The notes under the pieces are model-generated. The model saw nothing but the letters and a program-made list of their open reading frames with translations, was not told the origin of the DNA and did no database searches. A program made the position numbers and the translations under genes. From RGIG6919 sp045531905 (GTDB lineage Bacteria; Bacillota; Clostridia; Lachnospirales; Lachnospiraceae), in assembly GCA_045531905.1 (NCBI GenBank), contig JAZSEY010000023.1:1-64000 (forward strand): a stretch of DNA of 64,000 nucleotides. The letters run 5' to 3'. Within the stretch, counting starts at the first letter, position 1. Every line of letters begins with the position of its first letter. Positions 46,135-55,302 of this stretch are shown piece by piece.

Positions 46135-46809
46135 TTATAAAAATATCATTCCCGCACAGACAATGTGTGCGATGCTTCCCATTACGGTAAAAATGTGAAA
46201 TACAAAGTGTGCATATGGCTTCTTTTTTCCAAGGCCATAGAATACTGCTCCAACGGTGTAGCAAACTCCACCGACTACCAATAATGTCATGGCGCTCGCT
46301 CCCATCAGCTCAGCTAATACCTTCGCCTTAAAAATTATTAGCCAACCCATCATCAGGTAGCAGCACATGGAGAAGACTTTAAACCTCTTTAAATCAATCG
46401 CATTCAATACGATTCCCACCGCAGCAGCAATCCATATAATTGCCAATATCAAGATAGCCGATACCGGCTCCGCCTTGAATAATGTGCCCATCACAAATGC
46501 GGTGTAAGAACCTGCAATTAAAAGAAAAATGGTACAATGATCAATCACCTGAAATACCTTTTTCACATAAGTATTCTGTGGCAATCCATGGTAAATGCCA
46601 GACATCAGATACAGTAGCACTAGACAGGCACCAAAAATTGTACACCCAATAACTCCTGTAAAATTATGATTATGTGCTGCAATCGCCGGAAATACGGTCA
46701 ATACCGGCAGACTGATAATAGCTCCGGCAAAATGCGAAATGCTATTTGCCCGTTCCTCTTTTACTGTATAATTCGGTAACGTTCTATCTGCTAACTTTGT
46801 TCTTGTCAT
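46135..46809 (-). CDS. Hemolysin III / PAQR-like membrane protein (YqfA/TrhA type)
   Basis: A 224-aa, seven-helix protein of the hemolysin III family, with conserved SHFAGAII near residue 25, SGIYHGL near 67 and YAHFVFHIF near 200 carrying the family histidines. TrhA controls membrane energy homeostasis in E. coli; hemolytic activity is not implied. I use the ATG at 46809, eight nt after AAGGAAG; a GTG three codons before is possible. Confidence 0.87.
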   Translation of the reverse strand: MTRTKLADRTLPNYTVKEERANSISHFAGAIISLPVLTVFPAIAAHNHNFTGVIGCTIFGACLVLLYLMSGIYHGLPQNTYVKKVFQVIDHCTIFLLIAGSYTAFVMGTLFKAEPVSAILILAIIWIAAAVGIVLNAIDLKRFKVFSMCCYLMMGWLIIFKAKVLAELMGASAMTLLVVGGVCYTVGAVFYGLGKKKPYAHFVFHIFTVMGSIAHIVCAGMIFL

Positions 46810-46871
46810 AATAATCACTTCCTTCTCTAGTTGATGTAGTTTTCAAAACCACATGTTATGTTGTTGATTAC

Positions 46872-46900
46872 TTTATATCATAATCATAACCATCTGTCAA
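46872..46900 (-). promoter_or_regulatory. Promoter of the hemolysin III-like gene
   Basis: On the minus strand TTGACA (46895-46900), a 17-nt spacer and TATAAA (46872-46877), 63 nt before the start. Confidence 0.85.
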
Positions 46901-46932
46901 CTATCTTCCAGAAGTTCTTATTTGCATCCTAA

Positions 46933-48210
46933 TCAATTATCAAAATACCCTCGATACTGCACCTGCAAAGCACTATCAGGGAACAACCAAGCAAATAAAT
47001 CAATGAAATAATCATCTGTCATACTTGCAATATAATCCGTGACGATATCATTTGCATCTGATAATAAATACCCTCGCAAATCAAATATACGGGAATACCG
47101 ATTAACCTCCGCTATATACGAAAGATATTGCTTCACCACAACATTATTGCCACAAGATTTTAAAAGAGTCTGTAGCAACTCTTCATTGTTCCCATCTATA
47201 TTTTCCGCCAATCTCTGAGCTGTAAGTGCCAATCTAAGCAATTGCTCATACACCATTTTAAACATAGGCTTTATGGTATTTTGATAGATATCTTCTAACC
47301 AATCATTGCCATATATAAGTGCATAGTTTTCCTTCTTAGCCATTTTAAATGCATCAAAATACTCTGGCGACATAGATAAGTACGGCTTGCCATAACTATT
47401 TTCGATGAGATTTACAATCATATTGTTAATAATCTCTGCATTGGAAGTTCCAATTGCAGCATTACTAAATACACCATCTCCTGATACGATTCCTAATCGC
47501 ATAGCATCCTGTCTATCCTTACCCAAATAGGCAATGATATCACTAACACGCATGACACAACCTTCTAATGTACAAGGTATCTGTACACGATTTGCATCTT
47601 CCTTACAATAGCAATCCTCAACACGTTTATCAAAGGCAACAAAATCGCCCATAGGAGCGGGTTTGTATTCTTCTAACTCCATTTCCCCATTGTGACATAG
47701 CACACCATCTAATACCTGTAAGCTGATATTTCTATGAACAAGTTTATCCAACACCCTTACACTGTGTACATTATGATTAAAGAATCTTCCTGTGTGTTCA
47801 TGATACAGCGTATTCAGCATTCGCTCGCCTGCATGTCCAAATGGCGTATGCCCTATATCGTGCCCAAGGGAAATGGCTTCAATTAGGGATTCATTTAGAT
47901 TTAATGTAGCACCAATATTTCTGGCAATTCTGGCTACCAACTGCACATGTAATGCTCTTCTGGAAATATCATCATTCTTATAGAAAGAAAATACCTGCGT
48001 CTTATCTGAATAGCGATTGTAATATGGGTTATGCAATATTTTCTCAATATCTCTGACAAATGCCGGTCTCCAAATATTTGCTTTGTCATGTTCCATATCC
48101 CTTCTTATAATATCCTCATCCTTACAGGCATATGGATTCTCTTTATGCTGTTTTTTGTCTTCCAATATTTGCTGTTGCAATTCATTGGATAACTTATGAT
48201 AATTCGCCAT
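46933..48210 (-). CDS. dgt: Deoxyguanosinetriphosphate triphosphohydrolase-like protein
   Basis: A 425-aa HD-domain protein of the dGTPase family, which splits dNTPs to nucleoside and triphosphate and so limits the dNTP pool. The metal site motif SLGHDIGHTPFGHAGE is near residue 115, preceded by HVQLVARIAR. The start at 48210 (GGAGG, five nt) is preferred; the longer frame runs through the terminator hairpin at 48255-48282. Whether it prefers dGTP cannot be told. Confidence 0.88.
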   Translation of the reverse strand: MANYHKLSNELQQQILEDKKQHKENPYACKDEDIIRRDMEHDKANIWRPAFVRDIEKILHNPYYNRYSDKTQVFSFYKNDDISRRALHVQLVARIARNIGATLNLNESLIEAISLGHDIGHTPFGHAGERMLNTLYHEHTGRFFNHNVHSVRVLDKLVHRNISLQVLDGVLCHNGEMELEEYKPAPMGDFVAFDKRVEDCYCKEDANRVQIPCTLEGCVMRVSDIIAYLGKDRQDAMRLGIVSGDGVFSNAAIGTSNAEIINNMIVNLIENSYGKPYLSMSPEYFDAFKMAKKENYALIYGNDWLEDIYQNTIKPMFKMVYEQLLRLALTAQRLAENIDGNNEELLQTLLKSCGNNVVVKQYLSYIAEVNRYSRIFDLRGYLLSDANDIVTDYIASMTDDYFIDLFAWLFPDSALQVQYRGYFDN

Positions 48211-48254
48211 AATTACCTCCATTTCCACTTTACTAATAATATCATAGAGAAACA

Positions 48255-48282
48255 ATGGGCAGACACATACGTGCCCGCCCAT
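48255..48282 (-). terminator. Terminator between the tail-anchored protein gene and dgt
   Basis: On the minus strand a 12-bp stem (ATGGGCGGGCAC with GTGTCTGCCCAT) around GTAT is followed by TGTTTCTC. Confidence 0.7.
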
Positions 48283-48293
48283 CAAAAATCTCA

Positions 48294-48563
48294 TTAAATT
48301 ACATTTAAAAACTTCAGTCCTAAAAAGATAACAACCACAATAATCACAAGTGGAATGATGCTAGCCAAGCTATTCTTCTTGTCTTGCTCTTCAATCACAT
48401 GCTGTGGACGATAAGAACTGGTTGGGATACTACCATCATAATGTTGCTGCGGTGTCTGACCACCAGATAACACACCTGTATATCCGATATCAGATTCCTT
48501 TCCCTTCAACACTTCTGTACTACCCTTTGCCAAACTAAAACCACTCTTTTGTTCTTCAGACAT
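48294..48563 (-). CDS. Small tail-anchored membrane protein
   Basis: An 89-aa protein I do not recognise. Residues 1-65 are polar and Ser/Gln-rich, probably disordered; 67-86 (LASIIPLVIIVVVIFLGLKF) form one helix at the C-terminus, giving an N-inside tail anchor. AAGGGGG lies six nt before the ATG. It follows the secreted FN3 protein gene by 25 nt. Confidence 0.65.
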   Translation of the reverse strand: MSEEQKSGFSLAKGSTEVLKGKESDIGYTGVLSGGQTPQQHYDGSIPTSSYRPQHVIEEQDKKNSLASIIPLVIIVVVIFLGLKFLNVI

Positions 48564-48588
48564 ATAGATCCCCCTTTACACTTTGATT

Positions 48589-50208
48589 TTATTTACTCGT
48601 ATATTTTTTTACCTTACTAAACTTACCATCTGTGGTCAGACCATTCTTTTTACGATATGCACAAACCTTAATCTGATATGTGTAACCACGACCGGCATAG
48701 AGTTTTGCACTTCTACTGCTTGTTGTTACAATCAAACGCCAATCTCCACCTGGCTGCTTTCCATATACCTTATATCCTGTAGCACCCTTTACCTTGTTCC
48801 ACTTTACAGTAATATAATTGTAATATGTTGTTCTCTTATAACGTTTTACAGAAGTAATCTTAGTTGCCGCAAGCTTCTTTGGTGCAGTATATGCCTTCAG
48901 TGCAGCTGACTGCTTACCAACAATCTTTTTGGAACCATCTTTAATATATGCTGCAACCTTGAACTTATAACTCTTTTCTGCCTTTAACTTAGAAACCTTT
49001 AAGCTTGTCTTTGTTGTATCCTTATACTTCACATACTTCTTTTTCTTTGTATCGTACTTATATACACGGTAACCATCTGCACCAGATGTACTATACCAGC
49101 TGATTGTGGTGCTAGTCTGCTTTGTAAGTGAAATACTCTGTGACAATCCCGTAACCTGTGCTGGTTTCACAATTACCTTACAGGTTGCTAACACTTTATC
49201 ATTTACATCAGAGGTTGCTGTAATTGTTGCAACACCAACACCTCTTGCAGTTACCTTACCAGTCTCATCTACATATGCGATATAATAATCTGTTGTGGAC
49301 CAAACAACATCTGTGCTTACTGCATCTGCAGGACTTACAGTTGCTGTCAACTGGAACTCATCATTATCTTTCATAGTAAGACTTGTCTTATTCAAAGTAA
49401 TTGACTGTGGATTTGTATTTTTAAAAGTAATCCAGTATGCACCTGTATCACTTGTGCTAAGACCAGAAATCTTAATGTAATACTCGCCAGCAGGCAACGT
49501 TCCTGAATAAGAATAAGTTGCAGGCGCCGCCTCAGAACCATCATAAAAATTCTTTGAACTTACTTGTGTGAAATCTGAACGATAGATTGCAATGTTGCCT
49601 GAATCAAGGGTATTTATCAAATCAATCTTATACGGACCCTCTGCAGGCATAGTCACCTTATAAAAGTCCACTTCCAAATCTGTCCGCTTTGTTGTCGCAC
49701 GAGTAATTGCACCTTTTACTTGATGTGATGCTGGTAACACCATAGCAGATGTAAATTCACCATTCGGTTCTACCTCAGTATTGTTCAACGCTTCAAACGT
49801 AACCTTAAGTCTGCAATCACCTGCATCTTCACCACTACTCTTATCTGCAATTTTTACCCAATATGTACCTGCACTTAAGTGATAAGTTACACTATCATTT
49901 TCAGGGGCAGTTGGAGAACCATTCCATAAGCTTTTATCATAATATGTAAATCCAAAATCTGGTGTACCAAACGCCCACCACTTATCATCAACGAATGACT
50001 GGCAATACAAGGAAACTTTACCATCTGTTGGTAAGGTAAAACTAAAGTATTCAACATCATCTGCTGAGTCAATGGTTGCGGTAACAAAATCTGCGTTCAA
50101 CACCAAAGGTGTTGGTGTAATCGCCGCTCTTACTGTCATGGAAATCATAGTCACCATGCAGATAACGGCTACGAGCAATATGCTCAATTTCTTAGTAACT
50201 GTTTTCAT
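48589..50208 (-). CDS. Secreted PPC/Big2/FN3 surface protein (paralogue 1)
   Basis: A 539-aa exported protein with a signal peptide (about 1-28, ending VRAA). Two PPC-like beta-sandwich domains (about 35-140 and 145-270, each with GTYWVKI/GEYYIKI strands) are followed by a bacterial Ig-like Big2 domain (275-350) and two Lys/Tyr-rich FN3-type domains (355-445, 447-537). No sortase or S-layer motif is seen, so anchoring is unknown; the basic FN3 domains might bind anionic wall polymers. It is a clear paralogue of the gene next to it. GGGAGG is before the ATG. Confidence 0.8.
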   Translation of the reverse strand: MKTVTKKLSILLVAVICMVTMISMTVRAAITPTPLVLNADFVTATIDSADDVEYFSFTLPTDGKVSLYCQSFVDDKWWAFGTPDFGFTYYDKSLWNGSPTAPENDSVTYHLSAGTYWVKIADKSSGEDAGDCRLKVTFEALNNTEVEPNGEFTSAMVLPASHQVKGAITRATTKRTDLEVDFYKVTMPAEGPYKIDLINTLDSGNIAIYRSDFTQVSSKNFYDGSEAAPATYSYSGTLPAGEYYIKISGLSTSDTGAYWITFKNTNPQSITLNKTSLTMKDNDEFQLTATVSPADAVSTDVVWSTTDYYIAYVDETGKVTARGVGVATITATSDVNDKVLATCKVIVKPAQVTGLSQSISLTKQTSTTISWYSTSGADGYRVYKYDTKKKKYVKYKDTTKTSLKVSKLKAEKSYKFKVAAYIKDGSKKIVGKQSAALKAYTAPKKLAATKITSVKRYKRTTYYNYITVKWNKVKGATGYKVYGKQPGGDWRLIVTTSSRSAKLYAGRGYTYQIKVCAYRKKNGLTTDGKFSKVKKYTSK

Positions 50209-50240
50209 AAAAATAATTCCTCCCTTTTTGTGATATATAT

Positions 50241-51815
50241 TTACTTACTACTATACTTCTTAGGCTTACTCATCTTACCTATCGTAGTAATATTATGTTT
50301 TGTTCTAATCGGAGCAACCTTAATAGAATAAGTATAACCTCGACCTGCCTCTAATAGTATCCTAGTTTCTTTTACCGTACCAAGCAATTCATAACTACCA
50401 CCTGGTTCTTTACCGTACACCTGATATCCAGTAGCTCCTTTTACCTTCTTCCACTTTACGGTAATATAATCTACAGTAGATGTTCTCTTGTTCCGCTTAA
50501 TTGAAAGAATCTTTGTCGCACCAAGTTTCTTTGGAGCAGTATACAAAGTCTTTGCAGAAGATTGTTTTCCAAATATCTTCTTGCCGTCCACCTTAACATA
50601 AGCCTGAACTTTAAACTTATAAGACTTCTCTGTCTTAAGCTTACTTACCTTGTAATAACGCTTTGAAGTATCCTTTATCTTAACATAGGCTTTCTTCTTT
50701 GCATCATACTGGAAAATGCGATATCCGTCTGCACCCTCTTGCTCTTCCCAGGTAAGTGTGATGGATTTCATGGTCTCGTCCTTAGCCCGAACATAACTAA
50801 CCTTTTCTGGCTTGATAACCACCTTACAAGTGGCTGATAAATTACTACCATCCGTAGTCTTAACAGTAATTGTCGCTACACCAAGTTCAAAGTATGAACG
50901 TACACGACCATCATCATATACACCTAACAAATCTGTATTTGATGAACTCCACTTTAATTCCGGTGTTACTGCACCAGCCGGTAACATGTTAACCTCTAAC
51001 TGGTAGATTTCATTTGGCTCAATCTCTAAATATGTCTTATTTAACTGAATACCGGTAGCAACTGTATCGTTAAACTTAATAGTATATGTACCAGCACCGG
51101 AACCAGAATACCGTCCAATCCTGATATAATATGTACCCGCCTTTAATGCAAGTTCTGTGGTTCGCTCTGCTGCAACCGTATCTGAATAGCAAGTAATGGT
51201 TGACTCCTTAATTCCCTTCTGATTTGCATCAAATACATCAACATATAGACTTAGAAATGTTGAAATATCGAATGAAAATGTACCAGCACCCGATACTGTT
51301 ACCTTATAGTAATCAAACTCATCATTCATGCCTAAGAAGCCGTTCACTTGCTGATTACCAGGCAATGTCATTGCTGTTGCAAATGAGTCATTTGGTTCAG
51401 CATCATTACTAGCCACAGCTTCGAAAGAAGCTTTTACCTTAATAGGGCTTTCCTTATCTTCCTTCCTTACCGTAAATGTATAGGTACCAGCCTTTAAAGC
51501 AAGTTTCATGGTTTCCGTCTTCGGTTCTTCTACGCTGCCATCAAAGATATGACGGTCATCATTATAAAGTTTCTGTCCATTGGCATACATATTCCAGTCC
51601 AAGCTGAACACGGTTGATTCCACTGTCAAACTTAAATATCCATCTGATGGCAACACAATGTTATATAACAATTCTTCATCTGAAACCGTTCCTTCTACAT
51701 AAGTATCATCTAGTGGTAGCGGTATCTCTACTGCATATACCGTCATAGACATCATGCAGACAAAACAAACCATAAGTGCAATCGTTACGCTGATTTTCTT
51801 TGAAAACGCTTTCAT
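50241..51815 (-). CDS. Secreted PPC/Big2/FN3 surface protein (paralogue 2)
   Basis: A 524-aa protein with the same domain order as its neighbour: signal peptide (to about residue 28, TVYAVE), two PPC-like domains, Big2 and two FN3-type domains ending in KYSSK, compared with KYTSK. The two arose by tandem duplication and have since drifted apart. Three ATG codons follow AAGGGGG; the last, at 51815, has the best spacing. A promoter lies about 95 nt upstream. Confidence 0.8.
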   Translation of the reverse strand: MKAFSKKISVTIALMVCFVCMMSMTVYAVEIPLPLDDTYVEGTVSDEELLYNIVLPSDGYLSLTVESTVFSLDWNMYANGQKLYNDDRHIFDGSVEEPKTETMKLALKAGTYTFTVRKEDKESPIKVKASFEAVASNDAEPNDSFATAMTLPGNQQVNGFLGMNDEFDYYKVTVSGAGTFSFDISTFLSLYVDVFDANQKGIKESTITCYSDTVAAERTTELALKAGTYYIRIGRYSGSGAGTYTIKFNDTVATGIQLNKTYLEIEPNEIYQLEVNMLPAGAVTPELKWSSSNTDLLGVYDDGRVRSYFELGVATITVKTTDGSNLSATCKVVIKPEKVSYVRAKDETMKSITLTWEEQEGADGYRIFQYDAKKKAYVKIKDTSKRYYKVSKLKTEKSYKFKVQAYVKVDGKKIFGKQSSAKTLYTAPKKLGATKILSIKRNKRTSTVDYITVKWKKVKGATGYQVYGKEPGGSYELLGTVKETRILLEAGRGYTYSIKVAPIRTKHNITTIGKMSKPKKYSSK

Positions 51816-51908
51816 CATCATCCCCCTTTTCACATCTAAAACATTCTAAATATGTCAGTTTTAACAAAATATCTGCCTCAAATCAGACAAATTATCCCAA
51901 TTATGTTG

Positions 51909-51937
51909 ATTATAACACTAATTCTATTTTCTTACAA
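51909..51937 (-). promoter_or_regulatory. Promoter of the two secreted-protein genes
   Basis: On the minus strand TTGTAA (51932-51937), a 17-nt spacer and TATAAT (51909-51914). The -35 begins at the base after the maf stop codon. Confidence 0.78.
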
Positions 51938-52492
51938 TTAGAAATCCTTCATTTCCTGATACAATCTTGCAATAGGCAATCCCACAACATTGTTATAGTC
52001 TCCGTCTATCTTCTTCACATGAATGGCAAATGGACCTTGGATCCCGTATGAACCTGCTTTGTCTTCTCCATCATGGGTATTTAAGTATGCCTCCAACTCT
52101 GCCTCTGTCAGCTCATAAAACACCACATCCGTGCTTTCGTAAAACACCTTCGTCTGTGCCCCCATCAGACAGACGCCGGTAAGCACCTGATGTGTATTGC
52201 CAGATAGCATAGAAAGCATCCGCTTCGCATCTTCTCTGTCTTTTGGTTTTCCTAGGATTTCATTTTCATAAACCACAATGGTATCTGCACCGATAACGAA
52301 AACATCTTCCCCCTCATGCTTTTTGAATATTTCCTCTGCCTTTTGTCTTGCTAAATGCATGACAATCTCTGCCGGGGTATCGCCAACCTGTGTCTCCTCT
52401 CCCACTGCAGGTTCAATGGAAAATGTATATCCCGCCTGAGTCAGTAATTCTTTTCTTCTTGGGGATTTGGACGCTAAAATAATAGACTGCAT
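51938..52492 (-). CDS. maf: Maf-type nucleoside triphosphate pyrophosphatase
   Basis: A 184-aa house-cleaning enzyme that hydrolyses non-canonical or excess nucleotides (dTTP/UTP in the YhdE type). The signature SKSPRRKELL is at residues 8-17, GADTIV at 70-75 and GSYGIQG near 149. GAGG is before the ATG. In Firmicutes maf is linked to septum and cell-shape functions. It stands alone, divergent from the thrS T-box. Confidence 0.93.
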   Translation of the reverse strand: MQSIILASKSPRRKELLTQAGYTFSIEPAVGEETQVGDTPAEIVMHLARQKAEEIFKKHEGEDVFVIGADTIVVYENEILGKPKDREDAKRMLSMLSGNTHQVLTGVCLMGAQTKVFYESTDVVFYELTEAELEAYLNTHDGEDKAGSYGIQGPFAIHVKKIDGDYNNVVGLPIARLYQEMKDF

Positions 52493-52554
52493 ATATTCAC
52501 CTCATTTTCTGACAAAAATTCCATTTATTCTCCACTAATATAGCATATTTCCTC

Positions 52555-52583
52555 TTGACTTTTCCACATATCGGGCATAAAAT
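52555..52583 (+). promoter_or_regulatory. Promoter of thrS
   Basis: TTGACT (52555-52560), a 17-nt spacer and TAAAAT (52578-52583), just upstream of the T-box leader. Confidence 0.88.
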
Positions 52584-52589
52584 TTGTGT

Positions 52590-52871
52590 TAGTGAAAAAA
52601 GCGATGACGAGAAGAGTACGTTTCTTAAGCTTTGTACAGAGAGGGTATCATTTGCTGCGAGATACCACTTAGCCGGAAGCCGAAGACCACCTCTGAGCTG
52701 CCTGCTCGAAAGCAGGACGGGACATCCCGTTACAGATGAAGCGATTCATTTTACGGAGTTTGTAGATTTGTAGAATGGATGGCGTGAGTGCCTTTTTTAA
52801 GGAAATAGGGTGGAACCGCGATTATTATCGTCCCTAGCATATGTAGATGCATGTGCTTTGGGCGTTTTTTT
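52590..52871 (+). promoter_or_regulatory. T-box riboswitch, threonine-specific, controlling thrS
   Basis: A tRNA-sensing leader. The T-box sequence AGGGTGGAACCGCG is at 52807-52820, and the antiterminator can pair its AGGG with TCCCT at 52830-52834. The competing terminator (about 52828-52864) is followed by seven T. In stem I, ACC at 52686-52688 followed by A is the likely specifier codon for threonine, opposite the distal hairpin GGTATC/GATACC. Uncharged tRNA-Thr would hold the antiterminator form and switch thrS on. Confidence 0.93.
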
Positions 52872-52931
52872 ATGCCAAAATTTATGCATTTACGTTTTTA
52901 TTTGTCATATTTCAGAAAGGTAGGTAACACT

Positions 52932-54893
52932 ATGAAAATCACTTTAAAAGACGGCTCTTTTAAAGAGTACGAAGGTGCTATGTCTGTTATCGATATTGCT
53001 ACAGACATTAGCGAAGGTTTAGCGCGTATGGCGTGTGCAGGCGAGGTTGACGGCGAGGTGGTTGACTTAAGAACCGTTGTTGACAAGGATTGCAACTTAA
53101 GCATTTTGACATTTAACGACGAGGCTGGTCAGCACGCATTTAATCATACTGCATCCCACATTTTGGCACAGGCTGTAAAGCGTCTTTATCCAGATGCTAA
53201 GTGTGCAATTGGACCATCTATTGACAATGGCTTTTACTATGATTTCGATATGCCATCTTTATCCCGCGAGGAATTGGATAAGATTGAGGCTGAAATGAAG
53301 AAGGTGGTTAAAGAAGCACATGACATTACCCGTTTCTCACTTCCTCGTGCTGAGGCATTAAAGCTTATGGAAGAAAAGGGTGAGCCATATAAGGTTGAAT
53401 TGATTAACGATTTACCTGAGGATGCTGAAATCAGTTTCTATACACAGGGAGATTTCACTGACCTTTGTGCAGGACCTCACGTAATGAATACAAAGGCTGT
53501 TAAGTTCTTCAAACTGACTTCTTCTTCAGGTGCTTACTGGAGAGGTAGCGAAAAGAACAAGATGTTAACCCGTATTTACGGTACAGCTTACACAAAGAAG
53601 ACTGATTTAGAGGAAAGACTTGCTTTCTTGGAAAACATCAAGAACCGCGACCACAACAAGCTTGGCCGTGAAATGGAAATCTTCACTACTGTTGATGTAG
53701 TTGGTCAAGGTCTTCCATTGTTTATGCCAAAGGGTACCAAGATTATCCAGACATTACAGCGTTGGATTGAGGACTTAGAGGATTACGAGTGGGGTTATGT
53801 AAGAACAAGAACACCACTGATGGCTAAATCTGATTTGTATAAGGTATCAGACCACTGGTATCACTACAAGGAAGGTATGTTTGTATTAAATGATGACGAA
53901 GACGAGAACGGTGTCAGTGCATCCGGTCAGGACATTTTGGCACTTCGCCCAATGACATGTCCATTCCAGTACTATGTATATAAGGCAACACAGCACAGTT
54001 ATCGTGATTTGCCATATCGTATGGGCGAGACATCTACTCTGTTCCGTAATGAGGATTCCGGTGAAATGCATGGCTTAACCCGTGTACGTCAGTTTACCAT
54101 TTCCGAAGGTCACTTAATCTGTACACCAGAACAGATTGCAGACGAGTTTAAGAACTGTGTTAACCTTGCAAAGTACTGTTTAACTACTTTAGGTCTTGAA
54201 GAGGAAGTTACTTACCGTATGAGTAAGTGGGATCCGGAGAATTCAGAGAAGTACATGGGTACTGCTGAGGAATGGGATACTGTTCAGGATGCTATGCGTG
54301 AGATTTTAAATGAGATTGGCTTAGAGTACACTGAGGCTGCCGGCGAGGCTGCATTCTATGGTCCAAAGTTGGATATCCAGGCTAAGAACGTATATGGTAA
54401 GGAAGATACCATGATTACTATTCAGTTAGATATGTTCTTATCTGAGCGTTTTGATATGTACTACATTGATGCAAACGGCGAGAAGAAACGTCCATACATC
54501 ATCCACAGAACATCTATGGGATGTTATGAGCGTACACTTGCATGGTTAATCGAGCACTACGCTGGTGCACTTCCAACCTGGTTATGCCCAGAGCAGGTTC
54601 GTATCCTTCCTATCTCAGACAAGTATATGGATTATGCTGAGAAGGTTGAGGCTGAACTTAAGAAAAATGGTGTTCACAGCACGATTGATAAGCGTGCAGA
54701 AAAGATTGGTTACAAGATTCGTGAGGCACGTCTTGAGAAGCTTCCTTACATGTTAATCGTAGGCGAGAAGGAACAGGAGACCGGAGAGGTATCTGTACGT
54801 CGTCGTGGCGAGGATGGAGATTTAGGTGCAATGGCACTGGATAAGTTCATCGCTGATATCTGTGAGGAGATTCGAACAAAGAAGCATGACTAA
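52932..54893 (+). CDS. thrS: Threonyl-tRNA synthetase
   Basis: A 653-aa enzyme with the full bacterial layout: TGS domain (1-62), editing domain with HTASHILAQAVKRL (about 70-220), class II catalytic core (RPMTCPFQYYVYK, RTSMGCYERTLAWLIEHY with the zinc histidine) and the anticodon-binding domain (about 550-645). The ATG at 52932 lies after AGGTAGG; an upstream frame runs into the T-box terminator and is not used. Controlled by the T-box upstream and ended by the palindrome at 54901. Confidence 0.97.
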   Translation: MKITLKDGSFKEYEGAMSVIDIATDISEGLARMACAGEVDGEVVDLRTVVDKDCNLSILTFNDEAGQHAFNHTASHILAQAVKRLYPDAKCAIGPSIDNGFYYDFDMPSLSREELDKIEAEMKKVVKEAHDITRFSLPRAEALKLMEEKGEPYKVELINDLPEDAEISFYTQGDFTDLCAGPHVMNTKAVKFFKLTSSSGAYWRGSEKNKMLTRIYGTAYTKKTDLEERLAFLENIKNRDHNKLGREMEIFTTVDVVGQGLPLFMPKGTKIIQTLQRWIEDLEDYEWGYVRTRTPLMAKSDLYKVSDHWYHYKEGMFVLNDDEDENGVSASGQDILALRPMTCPFQYYVYKATQHSYRDLPYRMGETSTLFRNEDSGEMHGLTRVRQFTISEGHLICTPEQIADEFKNCVNLAKYCLTTLGLEEEVTYRMSKWDPENSEKYMGTAEEWDTVQDAMREILNEIGLEYTEAAGEAAFYGPKLDIQAKNVYGKEDTMITIQLDMFLSERFDMYYIDANGEKKRPYIIHRTSMGCYERTLAWLIEHYAGALPTWLCPEQVRILPISDKYMDYAEKVEAELKKNGVHSTIDKRAEKIGYKIREARLEKLPYMLIVGEKEQETGEVSVRRRGEDGDLGAMALDKFIADICEEIRTKKHD

Positions 54894-54900
54894 TAGTTAG

Positions 54901-55012
54901 CATCTCGTTTTTCAGGGACGCTTCCGCTTAGAAAAAAGCGCAAAGGCACTAATACTTTCAAATACAAAGTATAAGTACCTGCGCTTTTTTAATACCCTTC
55001 AAAATCGAGATG
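54901..55012 (-). repeat. Palindromic element copy B, also thrS terminator
   Basis: Outer arms CATCTCG/CGAGATG with further pairing (about 54901-54918 with 54995-55012), then AAAAAAGCGCA/TGCGCTTTTTT (54932-54942, 54980-54990), GGCAC/GTACC and the 7-bp stem ATACTTT/AAAGTAT. Read on the minus strand the loop is GTATTTG, the internal loop is TT/TA and the linker is CTAAGCGGAAGCG (54919-54931), matching the other copies. Six T on both strands make it a bidirectional terminator. Confidence 0.78.
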
Positions 55013-55179
55013 CCGGCTATAATATAAAATCTTCTCTATATACAGACATCCCTCCTCCTGCTATTTATTTCATTATATCGCACATTCATGTGGTTTTAAG
55101 TAATTTTATCAACATAATTCGCATTATAATTCACATACTCTTTGCAATTTCAGACATTTTTCCGCACATAACTTAAAAA
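55013..55179. other. Intergenic spacer between palindromic elements B and C
   Basis: AT-rich, 167 nt, inside a 409-nt gap between two convergent operons. I see no gene, promoter pair or strong hairpin in it. Confidence 0.5.
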
Positions 55180-55301
55180 GGGGTACAAGTGATTGAGGTG
55201 TGCCTCAAAATACGTCAGTACTTATGCCGCGTACTATGCGGCATTATGTACTGTTACGTATTTTGGGAGTGCAAACGACACACCGAAACACTTGTAACCC
55301 C
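55180..55301 (+). repeat. Palindromic element copy C, also terminator of the O-acetylation operon
   Basis: Outer arms 55180-55191 and 55289-55301 pair (one bulge), then GGTGTG/CACACC, AAAATACG/CGTATTTT, CAGTAC/GTACTG (55216-55221, 55248-55253), a TT/TAT internal loop and the stem ATGCCGC/GCGGCAT with loop GTACTAT. The linker is GGAGTGCAAACG (55266-55277). On the minus strand it ends CCCCTTTTTAAG, one nt past the DHHW gene stop, and so acts as that operon's terminator. Confidence 0.85.
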
Positions 55302-55302
55302 G

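Noticed and set aside
46135..46809. A haemolysin toxin
   Set aside because: Hemolysin III family members are PAQR-like housekeeping membrane proteins; the name does not imply a toxin.
55180..55301. tRNA or tmRNA-like fold in the large palindrome
   Set aside because: It is a nested linear hairpin, without the T-arm GTTCRA sequence or a cloverleaf.
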